From: Anaerolineaceae bacterium
GTDB taxonomy: Bacteria; Chloroflexota; Anaerolineae; Anaerolineales; Anaerolineaceae
DNA length: 50,715 bases
Reading direction: 5' to 3'
NCBI GenBank assembly: GCA_003524305.1
Contig: DQHW01000029.1
Coordinates: 146,920 to 197,634 of the forward strand
Every line of letters starts with the position of its first letter. The stretch's first letter is position 1. A model generated the notes under the pieces. That model was given only the letters and a program-made list of their open reading frames with translations. It did no database searches and had not been told where the DNA came from. A program made the translations under genes and the position numbers. Positions 8,605-17,189 of this stretch are shown one piece after another.

Positions 8605-9621
8605 TTATGTTTTCTGCCGTCTTCGCATATAATCGAAACTGATTGCGAACAACAACACTAAACCGATAACTACTTTGTGGTAGTAGGGATTAATGTTCAG
8701 CATGATCATTCCGTTTTGCAAGATACCTATCAGAACTGCGCCAATTGCAATCCCCAGCACACTACCCGAACCGCCTGAGAAGCTTAATCCGCCCAAAATT
8801 GCAGCCGTGATAGTAGTCAGCTCAAACCCTTCTCCTGCGCCGGGATGACCCATGGTCATACGCCCTGCCTGGATCATGCCAACGATGGTGGCACATACGG
8901 TTGAGATAACGTAGCTCAAGATAACACGCTTATCCACATTCACCCCAGAAAGTCGTGCTGCTTCCATATTGCCGCCGACAGCGTAGATATGGCGCCCAAT
9001 ATAGGTATAACGCAGGATGAAATAAGTAATCGCCAGAATGATGATATAGATTACCACCGGAACAGGGATCTCACCGAATAAGAAGCCCTGACCAAAATAA
9101 TTGAATGGGCGGGGCATATCCGTGATTGGAAATCCCATGGTCACAACCAGCATCGCTCCACGAGCTACGCCCATAGATACCAGTGTGATTAAAAAACCAT
9201 GCATTTTCAACTTGGTGACAAACAATCCATGAATTAATCCGATCAATACACCTATGACGAGAGTCAGGGAGATTCCCAGCCAAATGGGCAATCCATATCT
9301 TACGATGAACACCCCCGACATAACGCCACCAACGGCGACGATTGAGCCAACTGACAGGTCAATTCCCCCGGTAAGAATAACAAAACCAATGCCTGTGGCA
9401 CCAATAGCCAGGATAGCAATATCCCTCGACATGGTTTTGATATTGTCTAGTCCTACAAATCTCGGGTTTATAATACCCGCTATGGTGATTAGAAAAACCA
9501 CAATCACCAACAAGATCACTTCATTTTGTTTGAAAAAAGCAGTAATACTCTTATTACCTCTTGCTGAGGATGCTTGCGCCATATTAACCTTCAATTTATT
9601 GAACATGTTTTTGATATTCAT
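8605..9621 (-). CDS. Ribose-type ABC transporter permease (RbsC-like)
   Basis: The 338-residue protein is strongly hydrophobic, with about eight to ten membrane segments. It carries the carbohydrate uptake (CUT2) signatures LTGGIDLSVGSIVAVGGVMSG and YAVGGNMEAARLSGVNV, the cytoplasmic loop that contacts the ATPase. It would form the membrane channel as a homodimer with the double ATPase encoded just upstream. The first 35 residues are a charged cytoplasmic extension, and an internal ATG at residue 6 or 14 could be the real start because the ribosome site (GGAG, 13 bases away) is weak. Confidence 0.9.
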   Translation of the reverse strand: MNIKNMFNKLKVNMAQASSARGNKSITAFFKQNEVILLVIVVFLITIAGIINPRFVGLDNIKTMSRDIAILAIGATGIGFVILTGGIDLSVGSIVAVGGVMSGVFIVRYGLPIWLGISLTLVIGVLIGLIHGLFVTKLKMHGFLITLVSMGVARGAMLVVTMGFPITDMPRPFNYFGQGFLFGEIPVPVVIYIIILAITYFILRYTYIGRHIYAVGGNMEAARLSGVNVDKRVILSYVISTVCATIVGMIQAGRMTMGHPGAGEGFELTTITAAILGGLSFSGGSGSVLGIAIGAVLIGILQNGMIMLNINPYYHKVVIGLVLLFAISFDYMRRRQKT

Positions 9622-9658
9622 CTTTATTTGTGTCTCCGTGCTTCATAAATATAGTGAA

Positions 9659-11182
9659 TCAATTGGCGGTTGGTGAATCAAATACCAAAAACTTGGTGGC
9701 GCAGGTCATGATTTCTTCTTGATCAAAATCCGCTGTATCGAATTCACCGGTTATGCGCCCTTGGCACATCACAATCACTCGATCGCTCATGCCCATGATT
9801 TCAGGCATTTCAGACGAAATCATCAAAATTGCCATGCCCTCTTTTGCAAGCTGACTTATCAAAGCATGTACCTCGGCTTTAGCACCCACATCGATCCCGC
9901 GGGTTGGTTCATCCATGATTAAAACTTTGGGTTTTGTGGCGAGCCACTTGGCCAAAACCACTTTTTGTTGGTTCCCGCCGCTCAACTCGTTCACTTGCTT
10001 TTCCATGCTGGATGTAGCAATATTCAACTTCTTTATATAGTTTTTAACGATCTCATTCTGTTGTTTTAAATTGATCACACCGAACAGGTTCGAGATACGC
10101 TGCAAAATTGCAATACTGGCATTTTCTTTCATGTTCATTCCCAGAACCAGTCCCTGTTGTTTGCGGTCTTCTGGCACCCATCCAATTCCATATTTGACAG
10201 CGTCAGAAGGGTTGTTAATCTGAACGGGTTCATTGTTTATCAGAATTGTCCCGCTGGTGCGTCGATCTGCGCCAAAGATTAATCTGGCGACATCGGTACG
10301 TCCTGCCCCTACCAGACCGGCTAATCCCACGATTTCACCTTTACGAACTGTCAGACTCACATCTTTTACGAGGTTGTTGCCACTCAACCCCCGCACTTCT
10401 AAAACAGGTTCCTTTATTTCCTTTTCTATTTTATGGAAGAGCCCCACTTCTCGCCCAACCATTAAACGAATAATCTTCTCCATGGAAGCCTCTTGGATCG
10501 GAAGTTCTCCCACCCGTTGACCATCACGCATAACGATTACTCGATCTACTATCTTCATTACTTCCTCAAGCCGATGGCTAACAAATACCACCGACACTCC
10601 TTTTTCTTTTAAGCGGTTCATGATCTCGAAAATCGCTTTTACTTCCTTGTTCGAGAGTGCTGATGTTGGTTCGTCCATCAAAATTAAATTAGCATTACGA
10701 GATACAGCTTTGGTAATTTCTACCATCTGCTGGGCTGCAACAGTAAGGTCTTTCAAGAGTTTGTTCGGAGGAATATCGACGCCAAGGTCATGTAATATAA
10801 TTCGGGCGTCCGCTTCCATTTTCTTAAAATCAATCATTCCTAGCGCAGGTATTAGGCGAGGCTCACGATTCAGGAACAGGTTTTCTGCCACACTTAACTG
10901 TGGTACCAGAGCAAGTTCCTGATAGATCGTACTGATCCCTAAAGATTGCGAGTCCTGAGGATTTTTTGGGTCAATGCTCTCCCCACGAAAGTAGATCGAA
11001 CCTTGATCCTTGGTATAAACGCCCGAAAGGATCTTGATCAAGGTTGATTTGCCTGCGCCATTCTCGCCGAGCAGACCGACTATTTCACCAGGGTAGACCT
11101 CGAAATCGACATTATCCAAGGCCTGCACGCCGGGGAAATGCTTGCTGATATTGGCCATTCGCAACAAGGGTTGGTGATTCAT
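9659..11182 (-). CDS. Ribose-type ABC transporter ATPase with two nucleotide-binding domains (RbsA-like)
   Basis: About 507 residues hold two ATP-binding domains. The first has Walker A GLLGENGAGKSTLIKIL and Walker B LILMDEPTSAL. The second has the degenerate Walker A GLAGLVGAGRTDVARL normal for this family, then the intact signature LSGGNQQKVVLAKWL and VLIMDEPTRGIDVGAKAE. It powers import with the permease at 8605-9621 and the binding protein at 11263-12423. I prefer the ATG at 11182, which has AAAAGG nine bases upstream, over the ATG at 11200. A strong stem-loop lies between this gene and the binding-protein gene. Confidence 0.92.
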   Translation of the reverse strand: MNHQPLLRMANISKHFPGVQALDNVDFEVYPGEIVGLLGENGAGKSTLIKILSGVYTKDQGSIYFRGESIDPKNPQDSQSLGISTIYQELALVPQLSVAENLFLNREPRLIPALGMIDFKKMEADARIILHDLGVDIPPNKLLKDLTVAAQQMVEITKAVSRNANLILMDEPTSALSNKEVKAIFEIMNRLKEKGVSVVFVSHRLEEVMKIVDRVIVMRDGQRVGELPIQEASMEKIIRLMVGREVGLFHKIEKEIKEPVLEVRGLSGNNLVKDVSLTVRKGEIVGLAGLVGAGRTDVARLIFGADRRTSGTILINNEPVQINNPSDAVKYGIGWVPEDRKQQGLVLGMNMKENASIAILQRISNLFGVINLKQQNEIVKNYIKKLNIATSSMEKQVNELSGGNQQKVVLAKWLATKPKVLIMDEPTRGIDVGAKAEVHALISQLAKEGMAILMISSEMPEIMGMSDRVIVMCQGRITGEFDTADFDQEEIMTCATKFLVFDSPTAN

Positions 11183-11212
11183 TCTGTTTTGCCTTTTCAT
11201 TTACTGGAGTTG

Positions 11213-11247
11213 ATGGTGGCTGTATCGTGAAATGACACAGCCACCAT
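11213..11247 (-). other. Perfect 11-pair stem-loop after binding-protein gene
   Basis: ATGGTGGCTGT (11213-11223) pairs perfectly with ACAGCCACCAT (11237-11247) around a 13-base loop. In the transcript it follows the binding-protein stop codon by 15 bases and precedes the ATPase gene. No T-run follows, so it is more likely a 3'-end stabiliser or partial attenuator, keeping binding-protein mRNA in excess over transporter mRNA, than a full terminator. Confidence 0.65.
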
Positions 11248-11262
11248 TTACCACATTACAGA

Positions 11263-12423
11263 TTATTGTGATGCGATGCCGATCGAGTTAAGGTAATCTT
11301 TGTACAGGTTGATGGTATCAGAGTAAATGACGTCGATTCCGGTGTCAAGATGATCTTTATTATCACCAATCAGGTAAGGTTGTAGTATCTCAAGGGTTGC
11401 GTCCTTACCAAGAACAGTCATTACATGCATTATGTAACCACTCAAATAGCCATAGAAGTAAACGCGTTGACCGATCATAGCTTGCACAACACCCTCTTCA
11501 GCCAGTTTCTGGGTTTCGGGTTCAGCATCAAAGGCAACGATTTTTACATCACCTTGTTTGCCGGCTGCTTTCACAGCCTGTCCAGCCATCGGACCATTGT
11601 AGGAGTAGATGGTGATGAAACCGCTAAGGTCTGGGTATTTCTGTAAGGCAGTCTCAGCGTTGCTCAGTGCTTTTTCCATCTGGACATCATCGTAGAGTGT
11701 TTCCAGATATACAATTTTTGATCCTTCCAAACCATCTTGAATACCGCGAATGCGCTCTAAAGCGTTAGTGGCGGTTGCGTAACCGACCAGACCGACCACG
11801 GTACCTTCACCGATAATATTGATGGCTGCTTCAGCGGCAGCTCGTCCGGCATTGTAATCAGACATACCAATGTACACAGCGCGTCCACTATCAGAAGCAT
11901 CAGAGTCGGTTGCGAGGAAGTTGATTCCCTCACCAATTCCACGTGCGACATAGTCGTTTACAGCTTTGGGATTGATGGCAGAGAATGTGATGGCATTGTA
12001 CTGATCGTTGATGAATGTATCCAACATCGAAAGCTGCGCAGAGTTGGCGTCAGTTCCAGCGGGAGCATTGAAGAACATCGGGACATTTAATTCGGAGGAT
12101 GCTCTGGAAAGACCAATTTGAGCGGCTGTCCAGAACGGGGTTACTGCATTGGTCAATAAAACATATTTTGCACCAGCAGGTGCTGTCTTGCCTTCAACAG
12201 CCGCCTGAAGTTTGGTCACAATTTCAAACAGGTTGTCTGGCTTGTAAGGATTGGCGACAGGTTCTTCAGCAACAACAGGTTCCTCAGGTGCAGCAGTTTG
12301 AATTACTGTAACGGTTTCTTTTACAATAATCGTCTCGGGGGTGGGGGCTACTGCGGGGGCGCATGCACCCAAGATCAAACTGACAATGAGTAATAAGGTG
12401 ATGGGTAGAAGTTTTCTTTTCAT
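11263..12423 (-). CDS. Sugar-binding lipoprotein of ribose-type ABC importer
   Basis: The 386-residue protein has a lysine-rich N terminus, a hydrophobic signal segment and the lipobox LILGAC, with lipidation expected at Cys20. A long Thr/Pro/Val/Glu linker follows, a style common in Chloroflexota. The mature part reads as a type 1 periplasmic binding protein of the ribose/xylose family (for example VLLTNAVTPFWTAAQIGL and GFITIYSYNGPMAGQAV). It would capture the substrate and deliver it to the permease and ATPase encoded downstream. The substrate cannot be read from sequence; a sugar or sulfosugar is suggested by the operon. It starts after a TCTCC/GGAGA ribosome site. Confidence 0.9.
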   Translation of the reverse strand: MKRKLLPITLLLIVSLILGACAPAVAPTPETIIVKETVTVIQTAAPEEPVVAEEPVANPYKPDNLFEIVTKLQAAVEGKTAPAGAKYVLLTNAVTPFWTAAQIGLSRASSELNVPMFFNAPAGTDANSAQLSMLDTFINDQYNAITFSAINPKAVNDYVARGIGEGINFLATDSDASDSGRAVYIGMSDYNAGRAAAEAAINIIGEGTVVGLVGYATATNALERIRGIQDGLEGSKIVYLETLYDDVQMEKALSNAETALQKYPDLSGFITIYSYNGPMAGQAVKAAGKQGDVKIVAFDAEPETQKLAEEGVVQAMIGQRVYFYGYLSGYIMHVMTVLGKDATLEILQPYLIGDNKDHLDTGIDVIYSDTINLYKDYLNSIGIASQ

Positions 12424-12575
12424 TTGTTATTTCTCCTTTTAGATTAATAATCTGATTGAAAAATCTGCACTTGAATTGAGCTTTGTACTTCAATTCCGTC
12501 ACTTATTTTTTCAGCAAAGCCTCCTTTCCATCACAAATCAACGAAATTCGATTTTTGAATACCAACTGCAGGAAT

Positions 12576-12854
12576 CTACCCACCCGCCATTGGTGAGATC
12601 AGTGCGATTGTCTGACCTTCTTCTAATCGTAATGAAAAATCTTGTACTTCTTTCTGCTCTACTATCACAAAGATGGGAGCTAGAAATCGCCCCGTCGTCT
12701 TATCCCAAATATCATCCAGCCGATTATCAGGAATTGTCTTGGCTAACTGATTTAATAGATCGATTAGCATCGAGTTTTCTGGAAGGACGAATTCCATTGC
12801 ACTACTCCCGATTTTGGTTTTGACCCAACCATGTGCTTGAAGCGTTATATTCAT
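12576..12854 (-). CDS. MoaD/ThiS-family sulfur-carrier protein linked to tungsten enzyme
   Basis: The 92-residue protein ends in Met-Ala-Gly-Gly, the Gly-Gly tail that is adenylated and thiocarboxylated in MoaD/ThiS proteins. The preceding LRLEEGQTIALISPMAGG matches the end of MoaD, where high-number residues form the ubiquitin-like core. MoaD supplies sulfur to make the dithiolene of molybdopterin. The gene lies 36 bases after the AOR gene in the same direction, a pairing often seen with tungsten-pterin enzymes, so a dedicated cofactor-sulfur role is likely. No MoaE or other cofactor gene is in the window. Confidence 0.8.
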   Translation of the reverse strand: MNITLQAHGWVKTKIGSSAMEFVLPENSMLIDLLNQLAKTIPDNRLDDIWDKTTGRFLAPIFVIVEQKEVQDFSLRLEEGQTIALISPMAGG

Positions 12855-12890
12855 TTATTGAGTCCTATCTGCATAACCCTAATAGAATGA

Positions 12891-14750
12891 CTAAACAGGG
12901 TAGAGGTCATTGGCAACATCTGCAAGACCCAAATCCAGTAGAACTTGCTTGGACGGTTTGCCGTCATCTTCCCAACCACGAATCTGGTAATACTCGTTCA
13001 ACTGGAACTCAAGATCCGGTACCACGCCAGCAGCGCCGCCTGCTTCCAGCGGTGTCAGTGAACGTTTTGAAAGTGTGTCATCGGAACGTCTAATGCCACA
13101 GCGGTAGTTGTAGGCGCGGTGAAGTGCGTTAATACGGTCGCCGATTAGCAGCAAATCCATTGGGCTAAGTGACCAGCCGGTGGCATAATTAATCAGGGAT
13201 GCCAAATCAGAAGGTTTTTGTGAGAATGTGGCAAAATAACACAAGACCATTGACGACAGGATGTGCGACCAGTTCTGCGCAAAACGTGTGATACTGGCTT
13301 TGCCTTCGTTGCTATGACGGGGGTAGTAGCCCATTAGCCCCCATTCAGGGATTGGGTCTTGCTTGTTCTCGTAAATCGCAGACATGCCATGCAAGTGACA
13401 CCCGCCGCGCGGACCTGTTGCGTAATTCGATGCCCAGGAGAAAAATGCCCGCGCATCGTGCATTGGCAGTTCAAGCCCTTTGACTTGTACGGCAAAGTTG
13501 ATTGAATCATTTCCGATTTGGTTGGCCATCAGGCGCGTACCTTGGCCTACAAACTTACCAAAACCTTCACCTTTGCCGATCATTTCGACGAGTTGAATCA
13601 AAACTTGCGCATTTCCCCATGTCAATTCCAAACCGCCGGTGTCTTCCTTAGTAATCAAACCTTTCTCATAACATTCCATAGCGAAGGCAATGCTGCTGCC
13701 GCAAGAGATGGTATCTATCCCGTAAATATTGCATAGGTGGTTGGCATAAGAGACTGCTTCCAGATCATCCACCATGGTCATCGATCCCAGCGCACCAATA
13801 GACTCATATTCGGGGCCAGGGCCATCCATCTTGTAAGCCTGGGTCTCGATCTTTACCCAGCGTGAGCAGGCTATCGGGCAGAAATGGCAGGCGTTGTGAG
13901 GCACCAGCATGGTATCGTACATTTTCTTGCCGCCAAGACTGACGCATATCTTCTCATAAGAACCAACCGACCAATTCTTAACAGGTATGTCTCCAACTTG
14001 CCAGTTGTTATCCATCACCTCAGGTGTTCCAAATATCCGCAGCATTTTGGTTTCATCACCACGACCGTTGCGCTTATTTATTTCTAAAGCATAACGTTTG
14101 AACCCATCCGGATCTGCCAACTCAACCTTCTTGGTACCTCGAACAACGATCGCTTTTAGATTCTTGCGGCCCATTACGGCGCCTGGCCCACCTCGAGCCG
14201 GGGCTCTGCCAGTATCATTGACCATACAACTGAATAACGCTCCTGTTTCACCACCTGGACCAATGCACAATACTCTCGCCATATCATCTGCTACTTCAGC
14301 TTGAAGTAGGTTTTGGGTTTCATAGGTGTCTTTACCTGTAAGATGAGAAGCAGAGCGAATCTCCGTATTACCATCCTTGATATTGATATAGACAGGTTCT
14401 GTCGCTTTTCCTTCGATTACAAGCACATCGTAACCTGTCTGTTTAAATTCAGAACCCCAATGGCCACCCGAACTCGAGTCGCAAAGAATGCCTGTTAATG
14501 GAGATTTGAAAACAACCTGGTAACGGCCAGCAGTTCCCATTGATGTCGCAGTGACAGGCCCGGTAGTGATGAATATTTTCGCTTCAATACTCAGGGGGTC
14601 AGTTTCTGGTGGAACCTCATCGTACATTAATCTGAGGCCAAGGCCAGATCCACCAATGTAATCACGAAGGTATGTTGGATTCAGGGTTTCTTCGCTTACC
14701 AGCCTCGTAGATAGGTTGATGCGCAGAAGTTTTCCATGGTAGCCATTCAT
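12891..14750 (-). CDS. Aldehyde:ferredoxin oxidoreductase (tungsten AOR family)
   Basis: At 619 residues it has full AOR length. It shows the N-terminal block YIGGSGLGLRLMYDEVP, the segment RAPARGGPGAVMGRKNLKAI, and the cysteines CHFCPIACSRW (CxxCxxxC) that with a later Cys in YNYRCGIRRSDDTL bind a 4Fe-4S cluster. GIDTISCG fits the tungsto-pterin binding DxxxCG site. AORs oxidise aldehydes to acids and reduce ferredoxin. The gene starts behind AGGAGAT, 19 bases after the LacI gene, and probably heads the metabolic part of the operon. In context it may oxidise an aldehyde released by the transketolase, but this is inference. Confidence 0.92.
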   Translation of the reverse strand: MNGYHGKLLRINLSTRLVSEETLNPTYLRDYIGGSGLGLRLMYDEVPPETDPLSIEAKIFITTGPVTATSMGTAGRYQVVFKSPLTGILCDSSSGGHWGSEFKQTGYDVLVIEGKATEPVYINIKDGNTEIRSASHLTGKDTYETQNLLQAEVADDMARVLCIGPGGETGALFSCMVNDTGRAPARGGPGAVMGRKNLKAIVVRGTKKVELADPDGFKRYALEINKRNGRGDETKMLRIFGTPEVMDNNWQVGDIPVKNWSVGSYEKICVSLGGKKMYDTMLVPHNACHFCPIACSRWVKIETQAYKMDGPGPEYESIGALGSMTMVDDLEAVSYANHLCNIYGIDTISCGSSIAFAMECYEKGLITKEDTGGLELTWGNAQVLIQLVEMIGKGEGFGKFVGQGTRLMANQIGNDSINFAVQVKGLELPMHDARAFFSWASNYATGPRGGCHLHGMSAIYENKQDPIPEWGLMGYYPRHSNEGKASITRFAQNWSHILSSMVLCYFATFSQKPSDLASLINYATGWSLSPMDLLLIGDRINALHRAYNYRCGIRRSDDTLSKRSLTPLEAGGAAGVVPDLEFQLNEYYQIRGWEDDGKPSKQVLLDLGLADVANDLYPV

Positions 14751-14769
14751 TTATATCTCCTAAAATATT

Positions 14770-15810
14770 TTATGAAGAAAACCCAGCAGGTTGCTGGCAA
14801 GATTCTCGGATGATAAGTGATACACCTAGACGATATGAAATTGGTTTTTCGGAGGTCAATTCCTTTGTAATTCGACGGTGGAGCAGATCAATGGATAATT
14901 GCGCCATTTCGTTGATGGCAACACCAACCGTAGTAATTGGGGGATTCCAAACAGACATCCATTCAGAATCATCAAAACCTGCCACCGAAATGTCCTCCGG
15001 AATGCTAATATTTCGTTGGTTAAGCATGTGTAGAACGCCTAAAGTAATTCGATTATTTGCTGCAAAAATAGCAGTTGGAGGATTTGACAAGTCAAGTAGT
15101 TCTGAAACTGCCTGCTCACCATAAGCACGAGAGAAGGAACCGATTTTTATCAAGTCCTGGTCAAGAGCAATGCCAGCTTGCATTATTTTATTTTGATAAC
15201 CAGTTAGTCGTTCCAACCCGGTAGTTGTACTAGTTGAACCACTTATGAGCGCGATGCGCTTGTGTCCAAGGCCGAGCAGATAAGTGATGACTTGCTGAAC
15301 ACCGCGATCATTGTCATGAAGAACTGAATCTAATAAATTAATCTCGCGTTGACGATTGACTTCAATAATCGGTATTCCAGCCTTTACCATCGCGAGAAGA
15401 TAATCGGAGTTGTTGCCAATAACTGGGTGAGTGTAAAAAACGCCGTCAACGCATATTTCTTTCAACATACGAAGATAGGCTAAATCTTTTTGCGGATCAT
15501 CATCGGTGACACAAAGGATCATTTCGTAATCGTACTTGTGTAAAATGGATGACAGTGAACTTGCGATAGAAGTATAGAAAACGTTGGATAAATCAGGAAT
15601 GACCAATCCAATTAAGTGAGACGATTTGCCTTTGAGACCCTGAGCCATCATATTGGGAAAATACTCCAATTCCTTGGCAGCATTCTCAACCTTGTTGAGA
15701 GTCTCTTCGCTAAAGTATCCAGTTTTATTCAAAACCCGAGAAACGGTTGCCGGAGAAAGGCTAGCCAGTTTAGCGACGTCAACAATTGTTGGGGCACCTT
15801 TTTTCTTCAT
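14770..15810 (-). CDS. LacI-family transcriptional regulator (copy 1)
   Basis: The 346-residue protein begins MKKKGAPTIVDVAKLASLSP with the LacI helix-turn-helix (TVSRVLNKTGYFSEETLNKV), followed by a hinge and a periplasmic-binding-like sensor domain (GLVIPDLSNVFYTSIASSL). The ATG at 15810 is chosen because GGAG lies six bases upstream and the helix-turn-helix then starts at the usual distance; an upstream in-frame start would add 16 unlikely residues. It lies immediately before the AOR gene in the same direction and is preceded by a 42-base palindrome. It is closely similar to the protein at 16033-17079, so the two are paralogues. It probably represses its own operon. Confidence 0.92.
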   Translation of the reverse strand: MKKKGAPTIVDVAKLASLSPATVSRVLNKTGYFSEETLNKVENAAKELEYFPNMMAQGLKGKSSHLIGLVIPDLSNVFYTSIASSLSSILHKYDYEMILCVTDDDPQKDLAYLRMLKEICVDGVFYTHPVIGNNSDYLLAMVKAGIPIIEVNRQREINLLDSVLHDNDRGVQQVITYLLGLGHKRIALISGSTSTTTGLERLTGYQNKIMQAGIALDQDLIKIGSFSRAYGEQAVSELLDLSNPPTAIFAANNRITLGVLHMLNQRNISIPEDISVAGFDDSEWMSVWNPPITTVGVAINEMAQLSIDLLHRRITKELTSEKPISYRLGVSLIIRESCQQPAGFSS

Positions 15811-15880
15811 CAAAACTCCGGAATAAATAAAGAATTGTTGTATAAATTTTCCATACAAATTTCATAATAAAAACAGATAT

Positions 15881-15922
15881 TGTATGAAATTTTATGGAAA
15901 CGTATTCATAAATTTTCATACA
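15881..15922. promoter_or_regulatory. 42-base near-perfect palindrome, probable LacI-type operator
   Basis: The sequence pairs with itself around the central CG at 15901-15902; 18 of 21 positions are complementary. Outer arms are TGTATGAAATTTTAT and ATAAATTTTCATACA. The core TGGAAACGTATTCA (15895-15908) is like a LacI/CcpA-family operator. It lies about 70 bases before the LacI gene start. The size is unusual: LacI-family sites are normally 14-20 bases, so the outer arms may bind a second dimer or another protein. Confidence 0.65.
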
Positions 15923-16032
15923 TATTAGCACGAAGGAAATTGAACTTCAATCAGGAAGAATGTCACATTAATTAAATTACATTAAGTAAAAAGCGATCAT
16001 TTCTGAGCAAATGACTATCCACTAGTGAAGAA

Positions 16033-17079
16033 TTACTTCAATGCCGTAAGAGAAGGGATAGCCCTACTTGATTCTCGAATAATCAAAGACGTGCCGAGGT
16101 GGTAGGTCGTTGGTTTGGGTGTAGATTCGGTCTGGGTGATACGATGATGGAGAAGATCCACGGCCAACTGTGACATTTCATTTATGGCAATATCGACCGC
16201 CGAGATGGGAGGATCCCAGACAGGCATCCATTCAGTATCATCAAAAGCAACTACAGATATGTCATCCGGGATACGAATTTTTCGTTGACCAAGTATATTA
16301 AGTAAACCCAAAGCTATCCTATTGCTGCCTGCAAATATGGCCGTTGGCGGATTTGGCATGTCGAGCAATTCGATTGCAGCTTGCTCACCATATTGGCGAG
16401 AAAATGATCCTATCTTGATTAAATCTGGTTCGGGGACAATTCCTGCTTCCGAAAAGGAACTTTGATACCCGGCCAACCGTTCAGAACCGGTTGATATATT
16501 GACTGAACCGCTGATCATGGCGATACGCCGATGGCCCAGCCCAAATAAATGGTGTATCACTTGTTTGACGGCTCTGTAATTGTCGGCCAAAACAGCATCC
16601 AATAAATCAATTTCTCGCTGGCGATTTACCTCAACAATTGGCAACCCGTTTTTTGCCAAGCGGCGAACATAAGCTGAATTATTACCCTCCGCAGGGTGGG
16701 TATACAAAATTCCATCCACTCTTTTTTGTTCAAGAATCTTCAGGTAGGCAAGGTCTTTTTCGGGATCTTCATCAGTGATACAAAGGATCAATTCTTCATT
16801 ACTTTTTCTTAAAATTTCTAAAATAGAGTTTGCAAGGGATGTATAAAACACATTTGTAATATCGGGAATAATGAGTCCGATAAGACGCGACGGCATACCT
16901 TTTAATCCGCGTGCCATCCAGTTCGGAGAATAACCCAATTGGATAACAGCCTCTTCCACTTTTTGCTGAGTTTCAAAGCTAAAATATCCACTTTTGTTCA
17001 AAACTCGGGATACTGTAGCCGGGGAAAGACCAGCGTGTTTTGCAACATCAATAATTGATATGGGACTTTTTGTTTTCAT
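16033..17079 (-). CDS. LacI-family transcriptional regulator (copy 2)
   Basis: The 348-residue protein has the LacI DNA-binding domain at its N terminus (SIIDVAKHAGLSPATVSRVL) and a sugar-sensor domain containing GLIIPDITNVFYTSLANSI and EVNRQREIDLLDAVLADNYR. Large blocks are nearly the same as in the protein at 14770-15810, including EVNRQREI and SGYFSFETQ/TGYFSEET, so the genes are tandem paralogues. It points toward the first regulator and is divergent from a truncated gatZ remnant. A LacI-like operator lies about 50 bases upstream of its start, suggesting autoregulation. The effector is unknown. Confidence 0.92.
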   Translation of the reverse strand: MKTKSPISIIDVAKHAGLSPATVSRVLNKSGYFSFETQQKVEEAVIQLGYSPNWMARGLKGMPSRLIGLIIPDITNVFYTSLANSILEILRKSNEELILCITDEDPEKDLAYLKILEQKRVDGILYTHPAEGNNSAYVRRLAKNGLPIVEVNRQREIDLLDAVLADNYRAVKQVIHHLFGLGHRRIAMISGSVNISTGSERLAGYQSSFSEAGIVPEPDLIKIGSFSRQYGEQAAIELLDMPNPPTAIFAGSNRIALGLLNILGQRKIRIPDDISVVAFDDTEWMPVWDPPISAVDIAINEMSQLAVDLLHHRITQTESTPKPTTYHLGTSLIIRESSRAIPSLTALK

Positions 17080-17127
17080 AATTTTGGCTCATAATTCAAT
17101 TTAGTCATTTGTAACCCCGAGTAATAA

Positions 17128-17141
17128 TGGAAACGTTTTCA
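17128..17141. promoter_or_regulatory. LacI-type operator upstream of lacI copy 2
   Basis: TGGAAACGTTTTCA is a 14-base near palindrome around CG with one mismatched pair, close to known LacI/CcpA-family operators. It shares the left half TGGAAACGT with the core of the larger palindrome at 15881-15922. It sits between the LacI gene and the truncated gatZ remnant. Confidence 0.6.
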
Positions 17142-17189
17142 CAAAATATCATTTAGAATAGCACATAAAAAAAACAAAGTCAATATTCA

